A stretch of 64,000 nt of DNA from assembly GCA_013176395.1 (NCBI GenBank), contig JABMLP010000005.1, positions 124,001 to 188,000 on the forward strand, written 5' to 3'. Under the pieces are notes generated by a model. It saw only the letters and a program-made list of their open reading frames with translations. It searched no databases and had not been told where the DNA came from. Source of the stretch: Venturia oleaginea (Eukaryota > Ascomycota > Dothideomycetes > Venturiales > Venturiaceae). Made by a program: the position numbers and the translations under genes. Numbering within the stretch: the first letter of the stretch is position 1; every line of letters begins with the position of its first letter. Below are positions 8,738 through 19,336 of the stretch, in pieces.

Positions 8738-11700
8738 TTATCCCCTCCCCCCCTCTCTTGTAGATCGATGTGAGCGTAGTCTCTGAGGGCGTAGTATAGG
8801 TCCGTCGTTTTCAAGAACGTTGCCGTAGGCACTTTCAAAAGCGTCCAGAGCTGTAGTTTGTTGGAGTTCGCTAAGGGGTTCCCACGTAGGATCAACGTAG
8901 CCTACCCACTTAACTAAGACTTCTCGTGTTTGTTGTCGACCTCGCCGGCGCCATCTTGCGGCTAGAATAGCCTCGATACCGTATTCCTCGTCTCCTTGTT
9001 CAGTTACTATAGGAGGCGGCTGTGTATTATCTTGTATTTGTGAAGGTAGGGGATCTGTGCCAGCTCTCCTAAGTAAAGACGTATGAAATCGGTTGTGGAT
9101 TCCTCTGGGTGTATCAAGCTCGTAAGACATTGAGTTGATAACTCGTGTAACTGTATACTTCCCATGAATCCAGTCTAGTTTCTTACAAGGACGTAGGGTT
9201 TTTACGTTCTTTAGGTTGAGCCAGACTTTGTCTCCCACTTTAAAAGAGTCAGCCGGAGCACGATCTCTATTAGAGTAGTATTCTTGCTGTTGCTGAGCTG
9301 ATACCATTGACGTTTCTGCCCATTCTTGTGCGTCCTTCAATTTTGCTACAAGATCTTGTGCTTTTTCTTTTGGATTCTCAGGGGTTTTCTGGGGAGCTTC
9401 AACAGTTCCTATATGCTCAATGTTATAACCGTGGGTTAAGAAGAAAGGCGATAGGCCCGTAGCTTGGTTTGGTCTATTATCGAGGCATATTTGAGCAATA
9501 GGCAGGAGCTCAACCCAGTCGTCCTGACTAAATGTACAGAACTTACGTAGATAGGCTTCAACTTCTTGATTTCTTCTTTCCGTAGATCCATCAGTCTCAG
9601 GGTGATACGCTGTAGAGAGTCTTCTCTCTATCTTAAGAAGGTGACAAACTTCTTTCCAGAAAGCATTAACAAATTGCGTGTCCCTATCTGAGACTAGAGA
9701 TCTAGGAAGCCAGTGTAATCTTACGTAGTTCTGCATAAATAGTTTTGCAAATCCTTCAGCTCCAAACTGTTCTTTAGGCACTGGGAACAGGATAGTTCCT
9801 TTACCCAAGCGGTCAGTAATAACGCAGAGTCTTGTGCATCTTTGGCTCTCTGGTAATTCGACTATGAAGTCTACTGAAATATCTTGCCAGATACGGCTAG
9901 GGACAGGAAGAGGTTTAAGTAAACCTTTCTTTTTGTCTCGCCAGACTGAAGTTCTTCCGCAGACGTCACAATTGCGTATAAACTGACGTATATCTTGAGC
10001 AAATCCCGGCCAGTAGAACTGTCTGGAGAGAATAGCAATAGTAGCTTCTCGTCCAGGATGCCCTGATAGGACTGAATCGTGTATTTCTTGAATTACTCCT
10101 GTTAAGAGAGGCTCGTAGGAGGGCAACCAGATTCGGTCTCTATAGTAGAGCTGGTTGTTTTCGACTTTACAATCTCCTATAGAAGTAGGAACCTTTAGCT
10201 TAGATGGGAACTGCCTATCTTGCTTTAGAACGCTTTGGAAAATACGTCTGTAGTCTAGATCTCCTTCGAGTGCAGTTTCCCATCTATCCCTTAGATCACC
10301 TGAGAGAAAGGGATTTTGTATAAAGGGGATAGGTTCTTTGTCTACTTCTTGAGCATTTTCTTGGGCAGCTTCTTCTCTTGCAGGAGTCTTATCCTCTAGA
10401 ACGTTAATCCAAAGCTTTGGAGGTAATAACGTTCTAGTTCTTTCAACGATTCTTGGGTCTTGAATATCCTTTGGGAGATCTTGATCCCTTCGAGTTAAGG
10501 CGTCTGGAACTACAGATTCAGAGCCTGGGCGATAGCCTAGTTTGAAGTTAAACTTAGCTAGTATCTGCGCCCATCTCATTTGCCTTTCATTTAGTTCCCT
10601 TTTTACCATAAACTTCTCAAGGTTCTTGTGATCTGTGAGGATAATGAATGGCTTACTTAGGCTTAGTAGCTCGCTAGTCCAATGGACTAGAGCTTTGACT
10701 ATAGCCATAAGTTCTTTGTCGTGGATATCATAATTGCATTCGGCTGGCAAGTGCTTAGTAGAGAAGAAAGCACATGGTTTCCAGTTACCTAGCTCATCTT
10801 TTTGACTAAGTACTGCTCCGGAAGCCCAGCCTGAAGCATCAGGTTCTACTCGCGTAGGCTTATCTTCATCAAGTGCAGACAGGACAGGTTCTTTGCAAAA
10901 CTCTGCCTTAAGTTTTTGAAAAGATTCTTCTTGCTCCTTTCCCCATAAAAATGGAGTATTCTTCTTTGTAAGGCGAACCAGAGGCTCCCTTATTGTTGAG
11001 TTATCTTTTACAAAGTCACGGTAGAAGTTTGTAAAGCCTAGGAAGCCACGTACTCCTCGTAGAGTAGTAGGACGTTCCCATTCTTTAATTGCTTTGATCT
11101 TCTCCGGATCCATGTGTAGGCCCGTTTCAGTATCTATAACGAAGCCTAGATACTTGACTCGTTTGGTATTAAACTCGCACTTCCGAATATCAAGGTATAA
11201 CCCAGCGTTAAGGCAGCTTTGAAGTATCTTTTCAGTCTTTTCTTCATGGTCTTTAAGGTTCTTTGAAGAGTATATTACTATATCGTCTAGATAAGCTGAG
11301 CAGAACTCGTCTAGGTATCGTCGAAGGATATAGTTTATATACCGTTGAAAAGACGCAGGTGCACCGGTTAAGCCAAAGGGAGTAACTAGCCATTCAAATA
11401 GACCATATCTAGTTCGAAAGGCAGTTTTGAACTCATCTCCCGTTGCGATTCGAATCTTGTGGAAGGCAGCATTTACATCAAGCTTACTAAGATACTTAGC
11501 ACGAGCTAAGGTTAGTAAAGTCTCTTTTACTAACGGTAGCGGGTACCTATCCTTTCGAGTAATTGCGTTTAAGGCTCGGTAGTCTACGCAAAAGCGTAAG
11601 CCCCCTCCTGGTTTCTTCACAAAGAGAACTGGAGACGCAGCAACTGATTTACTCTCTCGGATAAAGCCTTTATCTAGTAGCTCTGTAAGAGTCCTTCGCA

Positions 11701-12523
11701 AAACAAGGAGTTGTTCTCGACCCATACCATATAGAGGTCCCCAAGGAAGTGGTTTTCCTTCTTCTATAGGTATTTCGTGATCAATCCCAGGGCGATGCGG
11801 TGGTAGTCTCTCGGCCCTTTTAGGATCAAAGACAGCAGCGTACTTATGAAACCTCTTAGGTAGCAATTCCAGTATTTGCTCTGTTGTCAAAGGGACTTTC
11901 GGCTTCAAGGCAATATCAATATCTCGAAGAGTAACAGCAAATACTCTAGACGCGTCTTTGATTTTCTCAAGTGTAGAAGTGACAAGGCGGTGGAATCTTA
12001 CGGGCGCTACTTGTTGTATATCAAGTTTGTCTTCAAATTTAGCATCGCGAATGCTAATCCCGTTTGCAAAGGTAAGAGTACCTTTAGATTCATTGATAAC
12101 GGCTTTGGTGTCCTTGAGAAAAGGCCTGCCTAGTAGAAGATCCTCAAATTGTCCCGGGACTATATAAGCAAAAGCGTTGCATATAAGTCCCCCTAAATCT
12201 AGGTTCAACTTCGCAATTTTTGTCACTTGGGTCTGTCCTTCTTCCTTAAGAACTCCACCTATAGTACGCGGACTAATAGGGAGTACTTCAAGGTCCATCT
12301 GCGAAGCTTTCTCCTCGTTTATTGATGCGTAGCAGCTAGATCCATTATCAAGGAGAGTTTTAAGAGAGTATATATCGTTCACTATAGTATTTGTGTAGAA
12401 AAGGCGGGAGAGCATCTTGGGTCTGAACTGCTCCCATTCTTTTTCTATCCGAGAACGGTGTGAATCAGTGTCTTTGTTCGAATTCAAAATACTATTTACT
12501 CTCTCAATTGACTCCTTTGACAA
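8738..12523 (-). CDS. pol: B1 Pol polyprotein, open
   Basis: 1,261 codons, with the same protein as A1 Pol over all domains (protease, RT with YLDD, RNase H, integrase D-35-E, chromodomain). No breaks seen. Because gag in this element stops at codon 267, upstream of the frameshift window, a Gag-Pol fusion could only be made by reading through that stop. The catalytic frame is therefore open but probably not expressed from this copy on its own. Confidence 0.93.
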   Translation of the reverse strand: MSKESIERVNSILNSNKDTDSHRSRIEKEWEQFRPKMLSRLFYTNTIVNDIYSLKTLLDNGSSCYASINEEKASQMDLEVLPISPRTIGGVLKEEGQTQVTKIAKLNLDLGGLICNAFAYIVPGQFEDLLLGRPFLKDTKAVINESKGTLTFANGISIRDAKFEDKLDIQQVAPVRFHRLVTSTLEKIKDASRVFAVTLRDIDIALKPKVPLTTEQILELLPKRFHKYAAVFDPKRAERLPPHRPGIDHEIPIEEGKPLPWGPLYGMGREQLLVLRRTLTELLDKGFIRESKSVAASPVLFVKKPGGGLRFCVDYRALNAITRKDRYPLPLVKETLLTLARAKYLSKLDVNAAFHKIRIATGDEFKTAFRTRYGLFEWLVTPFGLTGAPASFQRYINYILRRYLDEFCSAYLDDIVIYSSKNLKDHEEKTEKILQSCLNAGLYLDIRKCEFNTKRVKYLGFVIDTETGLHMDPEKIKAIKEWERPTTLRGVRGFLGFTNFYRDFVKDNSTIREPLVRLTKKNTPFLWGKEQEESFQKLKAEFCKEPVLSALDEDKPTRVEPDASGWASGAVLSQKDELGNWKPCAFFSTKHLPAECNYDIHDKELMAIVKALVHWTSELLSLSKPFIILTDHKNLEKFMVKRELNERQMRWAQILAKFNFKLGYRPGSESVVPDALTRRDQDLPKDIQDPRIVERTRTLLPPKLWINVLEDKTPAREEAAQENAQEVDKEPIPFIQNPFLSGDLRDRWETALEGDLDYRRIFQSVLKQDRQFPSKLKVPTSIGDCKVENNQLYYRDRIWLPSYEPLLTGVIQEIHDSVLSGHPGREATIAILSRQFYWPGFAQDIRQFIRNCDVCGRTSVWRDKKKGLLKPLPVPSRIWQDISVDFIVELPESQRCTRLCVITDRLGKGTILFPVPKEQFGAEGFAKLFMQNYVRLHWLPRSLVSDRDTQFVNAFWKEVCHLLKIERRLSTAYHPETDGSTERRNQEVEAYLRKFCTFSQDDWVELLPIAQICLDNRPNQATGLSPFFLTHGYNIEHIGTVEAPQKTPENPKEKAQDLVAKLKDAQEWAETSMVSAQQQQEYYSNRDRAPADSFKVGDKVWLNLKNVKTLRPCKKLDWIHGKYTVTRVINSMSYELDTPRGIHNRFHTSLLRRAGTDPLPSQIQDNTQPPPIVTEQGDEEYGIEAILAARWRRRGRQQTREVLVKWVGYVDPTWEPLSELQQTTALDAFESAYGNVLENDGPILRPQRLRSHRSTREGGRG

Positions 12524-12570
12524 TTTTGCTCTATCTACTCTACGCCTCCATCCACGACTTTGGATAGAGG

Positions 12571-13593
12571 CTACTCTTTTTCCGAGTAGTCCTCTTCTTC
12601 AACTTCTTCATTCTCCTCAGTGGTTCCTTTGGCCCTTTTTGAACCAAGTTGCGTGACTCTTTCTACCTCTGTATCCAACCAGCAGTCTTTCATTCTATGG
12701 CCGGCCTTCCCACAGCGTAAGCAGAGGTTATTTGCCTTCCTATATTCATAGGCTTTAGACGAAATTTTTAACTTGTTTACGCGTGTAGGCTCCTAGTCCA
12801 TAGCGTTCAGATCTTTAAAAGACTTCTCTTTATCTCTGAATCGTAACTTATCTTCTGAGGAAGAGAGCATCTTTGCTGTAGTGATTTGCATACTTGTATT
12901 CAAAAGATCGGACACAAACTGCTGGTAGGAGGTACTCTGAGATTGGCCTATTCTCTGGTTTCGCAGCTCTTGATTTATTGCTTTGTGTAGAAATGCAATT
13001 TTAACAGCGTCAGGCCAAGTCATTCCTCCAGCATTAGCAAGAGTGGTTTCAAAACGGGGAAGAAAAGAGAAGAAGGGTTCTTTCTCTTTTTGTTTGATTG
13101 TGGACAGGCTTACAGTAGCTCTTTGTTGTTGTACTGGATCGCCATAGAAGTTGTCCATATACTGTAACAATTTCTGTCCCGTTTTATCTTCCTCTGGAGC
13201 TGTCTTTACGTAGGCCAGAGTAGCCTGAGCTGCGGAGCCTCGTAGAGAGGAGAAGATGTAGGCAAATTGGTTCCTACTATCCCCTATAGACTCTGCGTCT
13301 ATCTCCAACTTCATCCTTGCTTGTTGAAACCACTGAGCCCATTCAGAACGCTTGCCATCAAATTCTTGGAGCTTAGGAAGTACAGCTTTCTTCCTATGTA
13401 TTCTGTCTTTTTGTGAATTCTTAGTCTCTTGTCCTTCTACTACGTTCTCAGAGCGAGTAGTGTTAGGCAAGATTGTAAGAATACGCGTAATAGCATCGTT
13501 CTGAATGGCTAGTTGATGTTGTAATGCTGCCATAGCTTCTTGTAGGGCTTGGGGTTCTTGAGGAACTCTTTGTTCCTGATCTTCTCCTTCCAT
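12571..13593 (-). pseudogene. gag: B1 gag, nonsense mutation at codon 267
   Basis: The frame starts as in A1 but codon 267 reads TAG (12793-12795) where A1 and B4 have TGG. The product would end at ..LNAMD, losing the CCHC knuckle, the acidic tail and access to the -1 frameshift window. The same substitution is in B2 and B3, so it was present in element C before amplification. It is a G-to-A change, not a homopolymer error. Confidence 0.9.
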
Positions 13594-14256
13594 ATTTTTA
13601 CCTATGAGAGATAATAGAGAGCACTACTATACACACTCCTAGGCTCTACTCTAGAGATTTGCTAGGCAGTATAGAGTCAATGCCTATTAGTATAGGAAGG
13701 TGACTATAGAATCCCAGAAGGATTTTTACACTATAGTCCGCTCTGCAATCCTTATTACTAAGGACAGAGCTCCCAGGGACTGTGAAGGCCAAGTGTATTA
13801 AATCTCTCTTCCTAGCTCTTTCTTTCCTCAGCTTATTACAGCTTCAACTCCTAAGACTACGCTGTCTTAGGATGACCTGCCCTTGCTTCTTGGAGATTCC
13901 AGCACGTTCTAGAAAATCTCAGTTTGAATTCTCTTGAATTCCCTTTTTGGATTGGCCCTTTCGGTTGGCCCTTGCTTCTTGGAGATTCTAGCACCTTCTA
14001 GAAAATCTCAGCTTAAATTCTCTTGAATTCCCTTTTTGTTTGGCCCTTGAGGTTGGCCCTTGAAGTTGGCCTTTGAGGTTGGCCCTTGCTTCTTGAGTTA
14101 GGACAAGTGTCCTCTTCTTGAAATTCCTTTCTGTTTGGCCCTTGAGGTTGGCCCTCGCTTCTTGGATTAGGACAAGTGTCCTCTTCTTGAAATTCCTTTT
14201 TGGAGCTTGCTCTCTGTGAGCCTTTCTTCCTTTGTAAGACTGAGGTACTTAGATAA

Positions 14257-14588
14257 TGTAAGAGTTCAACCCTCAAAGGTGTTTCGCAAGTGAGGGAAGA
14301 CAGCTTATATTTCAAGTATCTCAGTACAGAGAAGAAAGTGTAAGTACAGGAAGGATAGCTAGTATATATAATCCTCCTCTTACAATAGATCCTTCTAGAA
14401 AGTATCTTTAAATGGAAACGTGACAGCTTGCAAAATAGAACATGGCAGCTTGCGAAATAGAACATGACAGCTTGCAAAATAGAACATGACAGCTTGCAAA
14501 ATAGAACATGACAGCTTGCAGAATAACAAGAGAACAATTGGAAATCCAGTCATGGATAAGCTAGAGAGAAGGATTCCATCCCTTAACA
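14257..14588 (-). repeat. B1 right LTR, 332 bp, C type, joined to GH45
   Basis: Four full 22-bp units plus a partial, and several private differences (ATCTCAGTAC, GTAAGTACAGG, CTAGTATATATAATCC). The ATCTCAGTAC change breaks one of the 11 pairs expected for self-priming. Its last base joins directly to the GH45 signal-peptide codons, and it carries the in-frame ATG (14552) used in the GH45 call. Confidence 0.93.
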
Positions 14589-15392
14589 CCCTCCTACTCA
14601 TAGCTCTCCTGACACTTACTGTCACCGCGGCCCCCGGCACCTCGACTCACTACTGGGACTGCTGCATGGTAGATTCGTAGCTCCAGTGACAACTGCTCAA
14701 CTAACACGCCCCAGCCCTCCTGCGCCTGGCCAAACATAGCCCCAGTTACAAACCCCGTCCGCGTCTGCGGCGTGAACGACAAATGGCTGTCCGAAAACAG
14801 CACACAGAACTCCTGCGTCTACGCCCCAAACCAGCGTCCCAACATACCCACCGAAGAAGCTGTCTGGGGTGATGCCTTTACATGTCGTAATACCTCTCCA
14901 TGGGCCGTCAGCGACCAACTCGCTTACGGATTCGCTGCCGTCAAGGTAGGATGGAAGAATCAGTGGGACACTTGGTGATTTTATCTCTGCTCAATTTATG
15001 AAGAAAGTACACGTGCTAACTTCCCACAAAGCTGCTCATGCTACCACCTAAAATTCACCTCCACCGCCCTCGCCGGCAAAACCATGATCGTTCAAGCAAC
15101 AAACACCGGCACCGACCTCATCGACAACCAATTCGACATCATGATTCCCGGCGGCGGCGTCGGACTCTTCGGCAACCACGCTTGTGAACAGCAGTGGGGT
15201 AAAATCGACATGGGAGACCAGTATGGTGGGTTCAAGAGGAGGGAGATGTGTGATCAACTGCCACCCTCTTGGAGAGATGGCTGTTATTTGCGATTCGACT
15301 GGTATGAGAATGTGGGGAATCCGACTGTAGATTGGTATGAGGTGGCTTGTCCAAAAGAGTTGACGGATTTAACTGGATGTAAGAGGACTTGA
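14552..15392 (+). CDS. GH45 endoglucanase (cellulase), copy 1, with LTR-derived N-terminus
   Basis: Exons 14552-14668, 14715-14974, 15032-15392; 245 residues. Family-45 endo-beta-1,4-glucanases cleave cellulose outside the cell. Visible hallmarks: THYWDCC with catalytic D36, the joined WDTCCSCY motif, and NQFDIMIPGGGVG with catalytic D161, plus many paired cysteines. No cellulose-binding module or linker is present. Both introns have GT..AG ends and CTAAC branch sites. Splicing the second intron from GTGATT at 14975 restores the family CCxCY motif and fixes that donor. The native start is lost: the LTR ends at 14588. An LTR ATG at 14552 is in frame and adds MDKLERRIPSLN ahead of the hydrophobic core TLLLIALLTLTVTAA, still a plausible signal peptide. 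Whether this chimeric start is used is inference; otherwise the gene is 5'-truncated. Confidence 0.85.
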
Positions 15393-16803
15393 TCGATGAT
15401 TTTAAGTGAATTGTTGGTGGTTGTGGTCAGCGAGGACGAAGACGGCAAGAGCTGGAGACCGCTAATAGGACGTTGAGACATTTTCCTGGCCATGGAAATC
15501 ATCTAGATTGAAAGAGCTGAGTCAGGCTTTATGAGATGATATTGAAATGTTCAATCTGGCCTTTTGTAATACGCAATCTACTCACATCATGAAGACGAAG
15601 CTGCCAGTGATAGAAATTCCGCCATCCATCGCTATTTCCCCGGGTGGCGAGAAAAAGTAAATCTAGTTGTCCCGATGGACCGTTTTTTTGCTGGTTCTTC
15701 CCCATATCCGTAATAACTAATCCGTTCATCCCGCCGACTGAATACAATCCCATCCCAACGCCCTCTCAGTCCCGAACAATCCTTAATATCTAAAAGAAGA
15801 AGCAGGAAAGGCACACCTCCCAACTTCTCGCGAGGATATGGGAAATTATAAAAGGCAGGTTAATCTACAAAATATTGGAAGAAGAATACGAAGCTAAATG
15901 GATAGAAGTTATATGATCGGGCTGAGTGGTGTACATTATACGGTTTGGATATTTTAAGAGGTATATAGTTAGAATTCATATTTTCAAGGATCGTTGGTAA
16001 AATAATATTAATTCTCATGATAAGTTTTGGTAACGTTAGGAGTAGGGAACAGTTCGTTTTGCGCGGTAATTTAATATACAATCGGAATATGTCAGCGACC
16101 TGAATATTACAGACGCATAGTTGATCAACACTTGTGCTCATGGTCGTTGCTACTGCATTAGAACTCTGATCATCCGATGGAGAGCGTGAACGAGTTTTCG
16201 GTGTTGAAAAAACTCGGTAGAGATTTCGTAGTGGATGATGGAGAGCTGTGTGGAAGCATACACAACTGTGCCTTTAGTAGGAGGAAGGGAATGCAATCCA
16301 GTGAAGAGACACGTATTGTCCAACGAGGGTGGAAGTGTGTCAAAGTCCAAAGTTGTTGATGTAGTTGCTAAGACACGCCTAGAATAGGGAGATCTAGGCA
16401 AGGTTCGTGGGTCGAGCCGCTGGCTTGCTACCTTGCCCTGAGCAGCTTCGACGACGCTTCGACGACTCTTCACCAACTCTTCAAGAACCAATTTTTCATC
16501 CTTCCTTCACGATTCCATCGTCCACTGCGAAGTCTGTTAGTCCAGTTGACCAGCTCTTCCATTAATTTCACTCGCCAGTTCGGCTCAGCATCCATCGCAA
16601 AGACCATCGAAAGTCACGAATCCACGAAGATACACACACATGAGGCAGTTGAATGTTGAGGGTTGCATGATGCATTGAAGAACAAGAATTGGCAGTACAC
16701 TTAAATGCTTTGAATCTGGTCCAAAAGTACATCTAGTCTATCCAAATCCAAACGCAAAGTGTACACTAAGAACTCCCACCATCCATCATATTCCTCACAG
16801 TGC
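15393..16803. other. Convergent intergenic spacer GH45/peroxidase
   Basis: 1.4 kb between the GH45 stop and the peroxidase stop, continuing across the U1/U2 coordinate boundary. AT-rich around 15850-16150. It should hold both 3' ends and poly(A) sites. Short frames on both strands show no domain, intron pattern or codon signal I trust. Identical spacers lie at 25992-27415 and 42706-44145. Confidence 0.6.
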
Positions 16804-18231
16804 TCAAGTCAAAGGCAAAGCACACCCCAGATTAGTCAACGTCGGTCCCAACTTCGTCAACACAAAACTCAACGCATCGACAGTCGGCGTGATAACCCCG
16901 TTCAATCCAGACGGAATACTCTGCGCAGCAAGTTGATAAAGAAGACAACTAGCCGTAGCAGTGTTAGGCGCAGCGACCAATTTTCCATCTTGGATGAAAG
17001 CGCCGAAATTGAGCAGGTCGAAACCGCCGTTGCCCGTGGCGCCACCGAAGAGGACGGGGTGCTCGAGGTACATTGCCAAGATTTCGGCGGTGACGTCGTT
17101 GTTTGTGTACTAAACGTAAATTGTCAGAACGGTGGGCATTTGGAAAGGGGCTGGGAGATACGTACAGGAGCGACACGGTTGGTCCATCTGTCGGGGATCT
17201 TCTCTTGACCGTTGAAGGTGTAAGAGCCATCTGATTGTTGCTCGGCACCGAAGAAAGATGAAATGGTCGCTTCGTCTGGAGTGTAATTTGGTCCGGATGG
17301 CATGAGCTCGTAGAGGAAGGAAGCAGCCCCATAAAGTAGTAGGGAAAGTGGTCCGAAGTAAAAGTTCGGGTTCTCAGCAAGAGATTGGTTGTATCGTTGA
17401 GCGCGGTACAGAGAGAGGCCATCGCGGTCATAGTTGCCACCAGTTGTGGCATGCATCATTCTATATAACGTGCCGTTGAAGTTATAATTGTCACCATTGT
17501 GGGTGAAATAGTCATTTCGAGTAAGAGATGAGTCGGCCTCGAATTTGTTGTGACCATCCAAGCCGGGTTCAGACCCAGTCAATGCGGGGTTAACAGATGT
17601 GCGAGTTGTAGCATCGCATCCAATGGAAAGTTTCTCCGTAACAAGATCTCCATCAGTGAGCGTGAGACCAAGGAGCGCTAGAAGATTGGCAAGATCGTAA
17701 CCAACGTTGTAAACGTTTTGCTGAGCGTCGACAAGCTCATTATATGTCACGACACCATCGCGAGAAAGAAATCCGTGATTGGCGGCGGCATTGAGTCCTG
17801 GGCAAGGTCCTCGAATGTCCTATTAGGGTCAGTCATGTTTGCCATATTCGATAGAGGACAAGACAAACGTTTGGGCCAGGCGCAATGAACTGGTGGTCGG
17901 TATCACCATCGGCTGGGACTTTGTAGCCGCCTGTTGGTGATCAGTAAAAGATCAATTATCAGAGCCGTAAGACAGACGTACCTTTTCCTGTTCCTTGACT
18001 TCCATTCTTTGCACCGCCATATGGGTACCTATCGGAAATGCCAACAGCAGGAACGTGGTTGGCGTTGAAGGGGCAGGTGGCAGCACTGCCTGGGCCATTC
18101 GTGGTTTGTTGGCGTTTCGCTCTTCTAGCACCGCCGAAGAGACTGCTGTCCACGCCCTGCATCTCAGACACGAGTGGGAAAGAGAGGGCTCCCTCGGCTA
18201 GGATACTTGCGAAGAGGAGTGGGTACTTCAT
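16804..18231 (-). CDS. Secreted heme-thiolate peroxidase (HPO/UPO superfamily), U2 copy, intact
   Basis: Four exons on the - strand (17982-18231, 17869-17930, 17166-17819, 16804-17109) separated by introns of 51, 49 and 56 bp; 423 residues. The start MKYPLLFASIL gives a signal peptide and lies downstream of a TATA box. The superfamily signature is present: PCP at 109-111 with C110 as proximal heme ligand in DIRGPCPGLNAAANHG, E198-A199-D200 in FEADSSLTR, and R246 with E253 seven residues later, the spacing of UPO catalytic residues. These enzymes use hydrogen peroxide for oxygenation or halogenation of organic substrates. EAD replaces the usual EGD (UPO) or EHD (chloroperoxidase), so the exact activity is open. 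The stop is 16804-16806. This copy shows the empty site (aaagc once) for element A. Confidence 0.9.
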
Positions 18232-19025
18232 GATGATTGCGAAACGAGGTTGTGATTGGGGCAAGATGATCAAGGAGGAAAAATGAAGAATGATCATGGT
18301 CATAAAGGAAGATGGGACAAGCACTCTTTATACATGAATGGTAATCGAAGAACTCGTCCAATAATACTCCCCTTCGTCAACTGAAGATCATAACGCTAAA
18401 CCTTGGACTATGCCTAGCAGGGTAAAAACCCAGGATTTCGATCAACCTGATTGATAAAAAGTCCCTGTCGCTTTTTAACGCTTGTAATCTTCATTTGACG
18501 GAGGGGAGTACCGAGAGGCCAAAACAAGAGTGTAGAAGACCCACTTCCCCATACTGCGGCAGCGCCATCCACCCACCCACCAAGGTCGCTCCTGTTAATG
18601 TACCAGGAAACCAGAGAGGCGATCATCTTCGAGCAAAAATTGAGATATCGACGGTGTCAGTATCCGATTGCTGTGATGAAGAAACAAGCAAGCCGTCAAT
18701 TCTAGCTGCGGGGGTCGTACCATTGATCAATGATGACCTCCAAATATCTTGAAAAAGAATTGAACGATTGTAGAACAGAGGACCCTACAATCATTACAAT
18801 ATGTATGAACGATTCGAATAACAGAAAAATCCGGAAATAAGACAGAGGTGAGGGCCATGTGCCTTGTCGCTAAGACAGAGATGAGTTGGCCCATCTTTGA
18901 AGGAGCAACTAAAGTCGAAGATCATAGAGCACGATTTAAAACCCCAATCATCTCATTCGTCGACTGCGTTGAAGACCCTGCGGTAGCCTTGGAGTGAAAG
19001 TTCTGTATGGGGAAAAATCAGCGGG

Positions 19026-19336
19026 TGTAAGAGTTCAACCCTCAAAGGTGTTTCGCAAGTGAGAGAAGACTGCTTGTATTTCAAAGTATCTAAGTACAGA
19101 GAAGAAAGTGTAAATACAGGAAGGATAGCTCGTATAAATAATCCTCCTCTTACAATAGATCCTTCTAGAAAGTATCTTTAAATGGAAACGTGACAGCTTG
19201 CGAAATAGAACATGGCAGCTTGCGAAATAGAACATGACAGCTTGCAAAATAGAACATGACAGCTTGCAGAATAACAAGAGAACAATTGGAAATCCAGTCA
19301 TGGATAAGCTAGAGAGAAGGATTCCATCCCTTAACA
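19026..19336 (-). repeat. B2 left LTR, 311 bp, B type
   Basis: Same as B1 left LTR by eye. It follows the peroxidase promoter directly after gcggg. Confidence 0.92.

Larger units (their letters stand above)
8427..14588 (-). mobile_element. Hybrid LTR element B1, no target duplication
   Basis: Same family as A1, 6,162 bp. Its left LTR is the 311-bp type and its right LTR the 332-bp type with one extra 22-bp unit. The flanks are gcggg on the left and ccctc on the right, so there is no target-site duplication. Pol is open and gag has an internal stop. Compare B4, where the same left junction has a matching right LTR and a gcggg duplication. B1 is best read as the product of a crossover between B and a second element C beside GH45. 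Confidence 0.9.
1..16742. repeat. Array unit U1 (with element A1), left end cut by window
   Basis: First visible copy of the segmental repeat. It holds peroxidase gene (-), promoter, hybrid LTR element B1, GH45 gene (+) and convergent spacer. Window base 1 corresponds to 16743, 27342 and 44085 in the other copies. It exceeds the 10,599-bp basic unit by 6,143 bp, which is element A1 plus its 5-bp target duplication, less a 1-bp indel. The left neighbour lies outside the window, so the array may extend further left. Confidence 0.9.

Noticed and set aside
14013..14537. 174-codon frame across the LTR and leader
   Set aside because: Low-complexity reading of leader repeats; it lies between the promoter region and gag and differs between copies.
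16400..16425. GGTTCGTGGGTCGAGCC looked like a tRNA T arm
   Set aside because: The loop does not match GTTCRANNC and no D or anticodon arm is found upstream.
16150..16491. 113-codon - strand frame in the convergent spacer
   Set aside because: No motif, no splice or promoter support, and it overlaps where gene 3' ends are expected.
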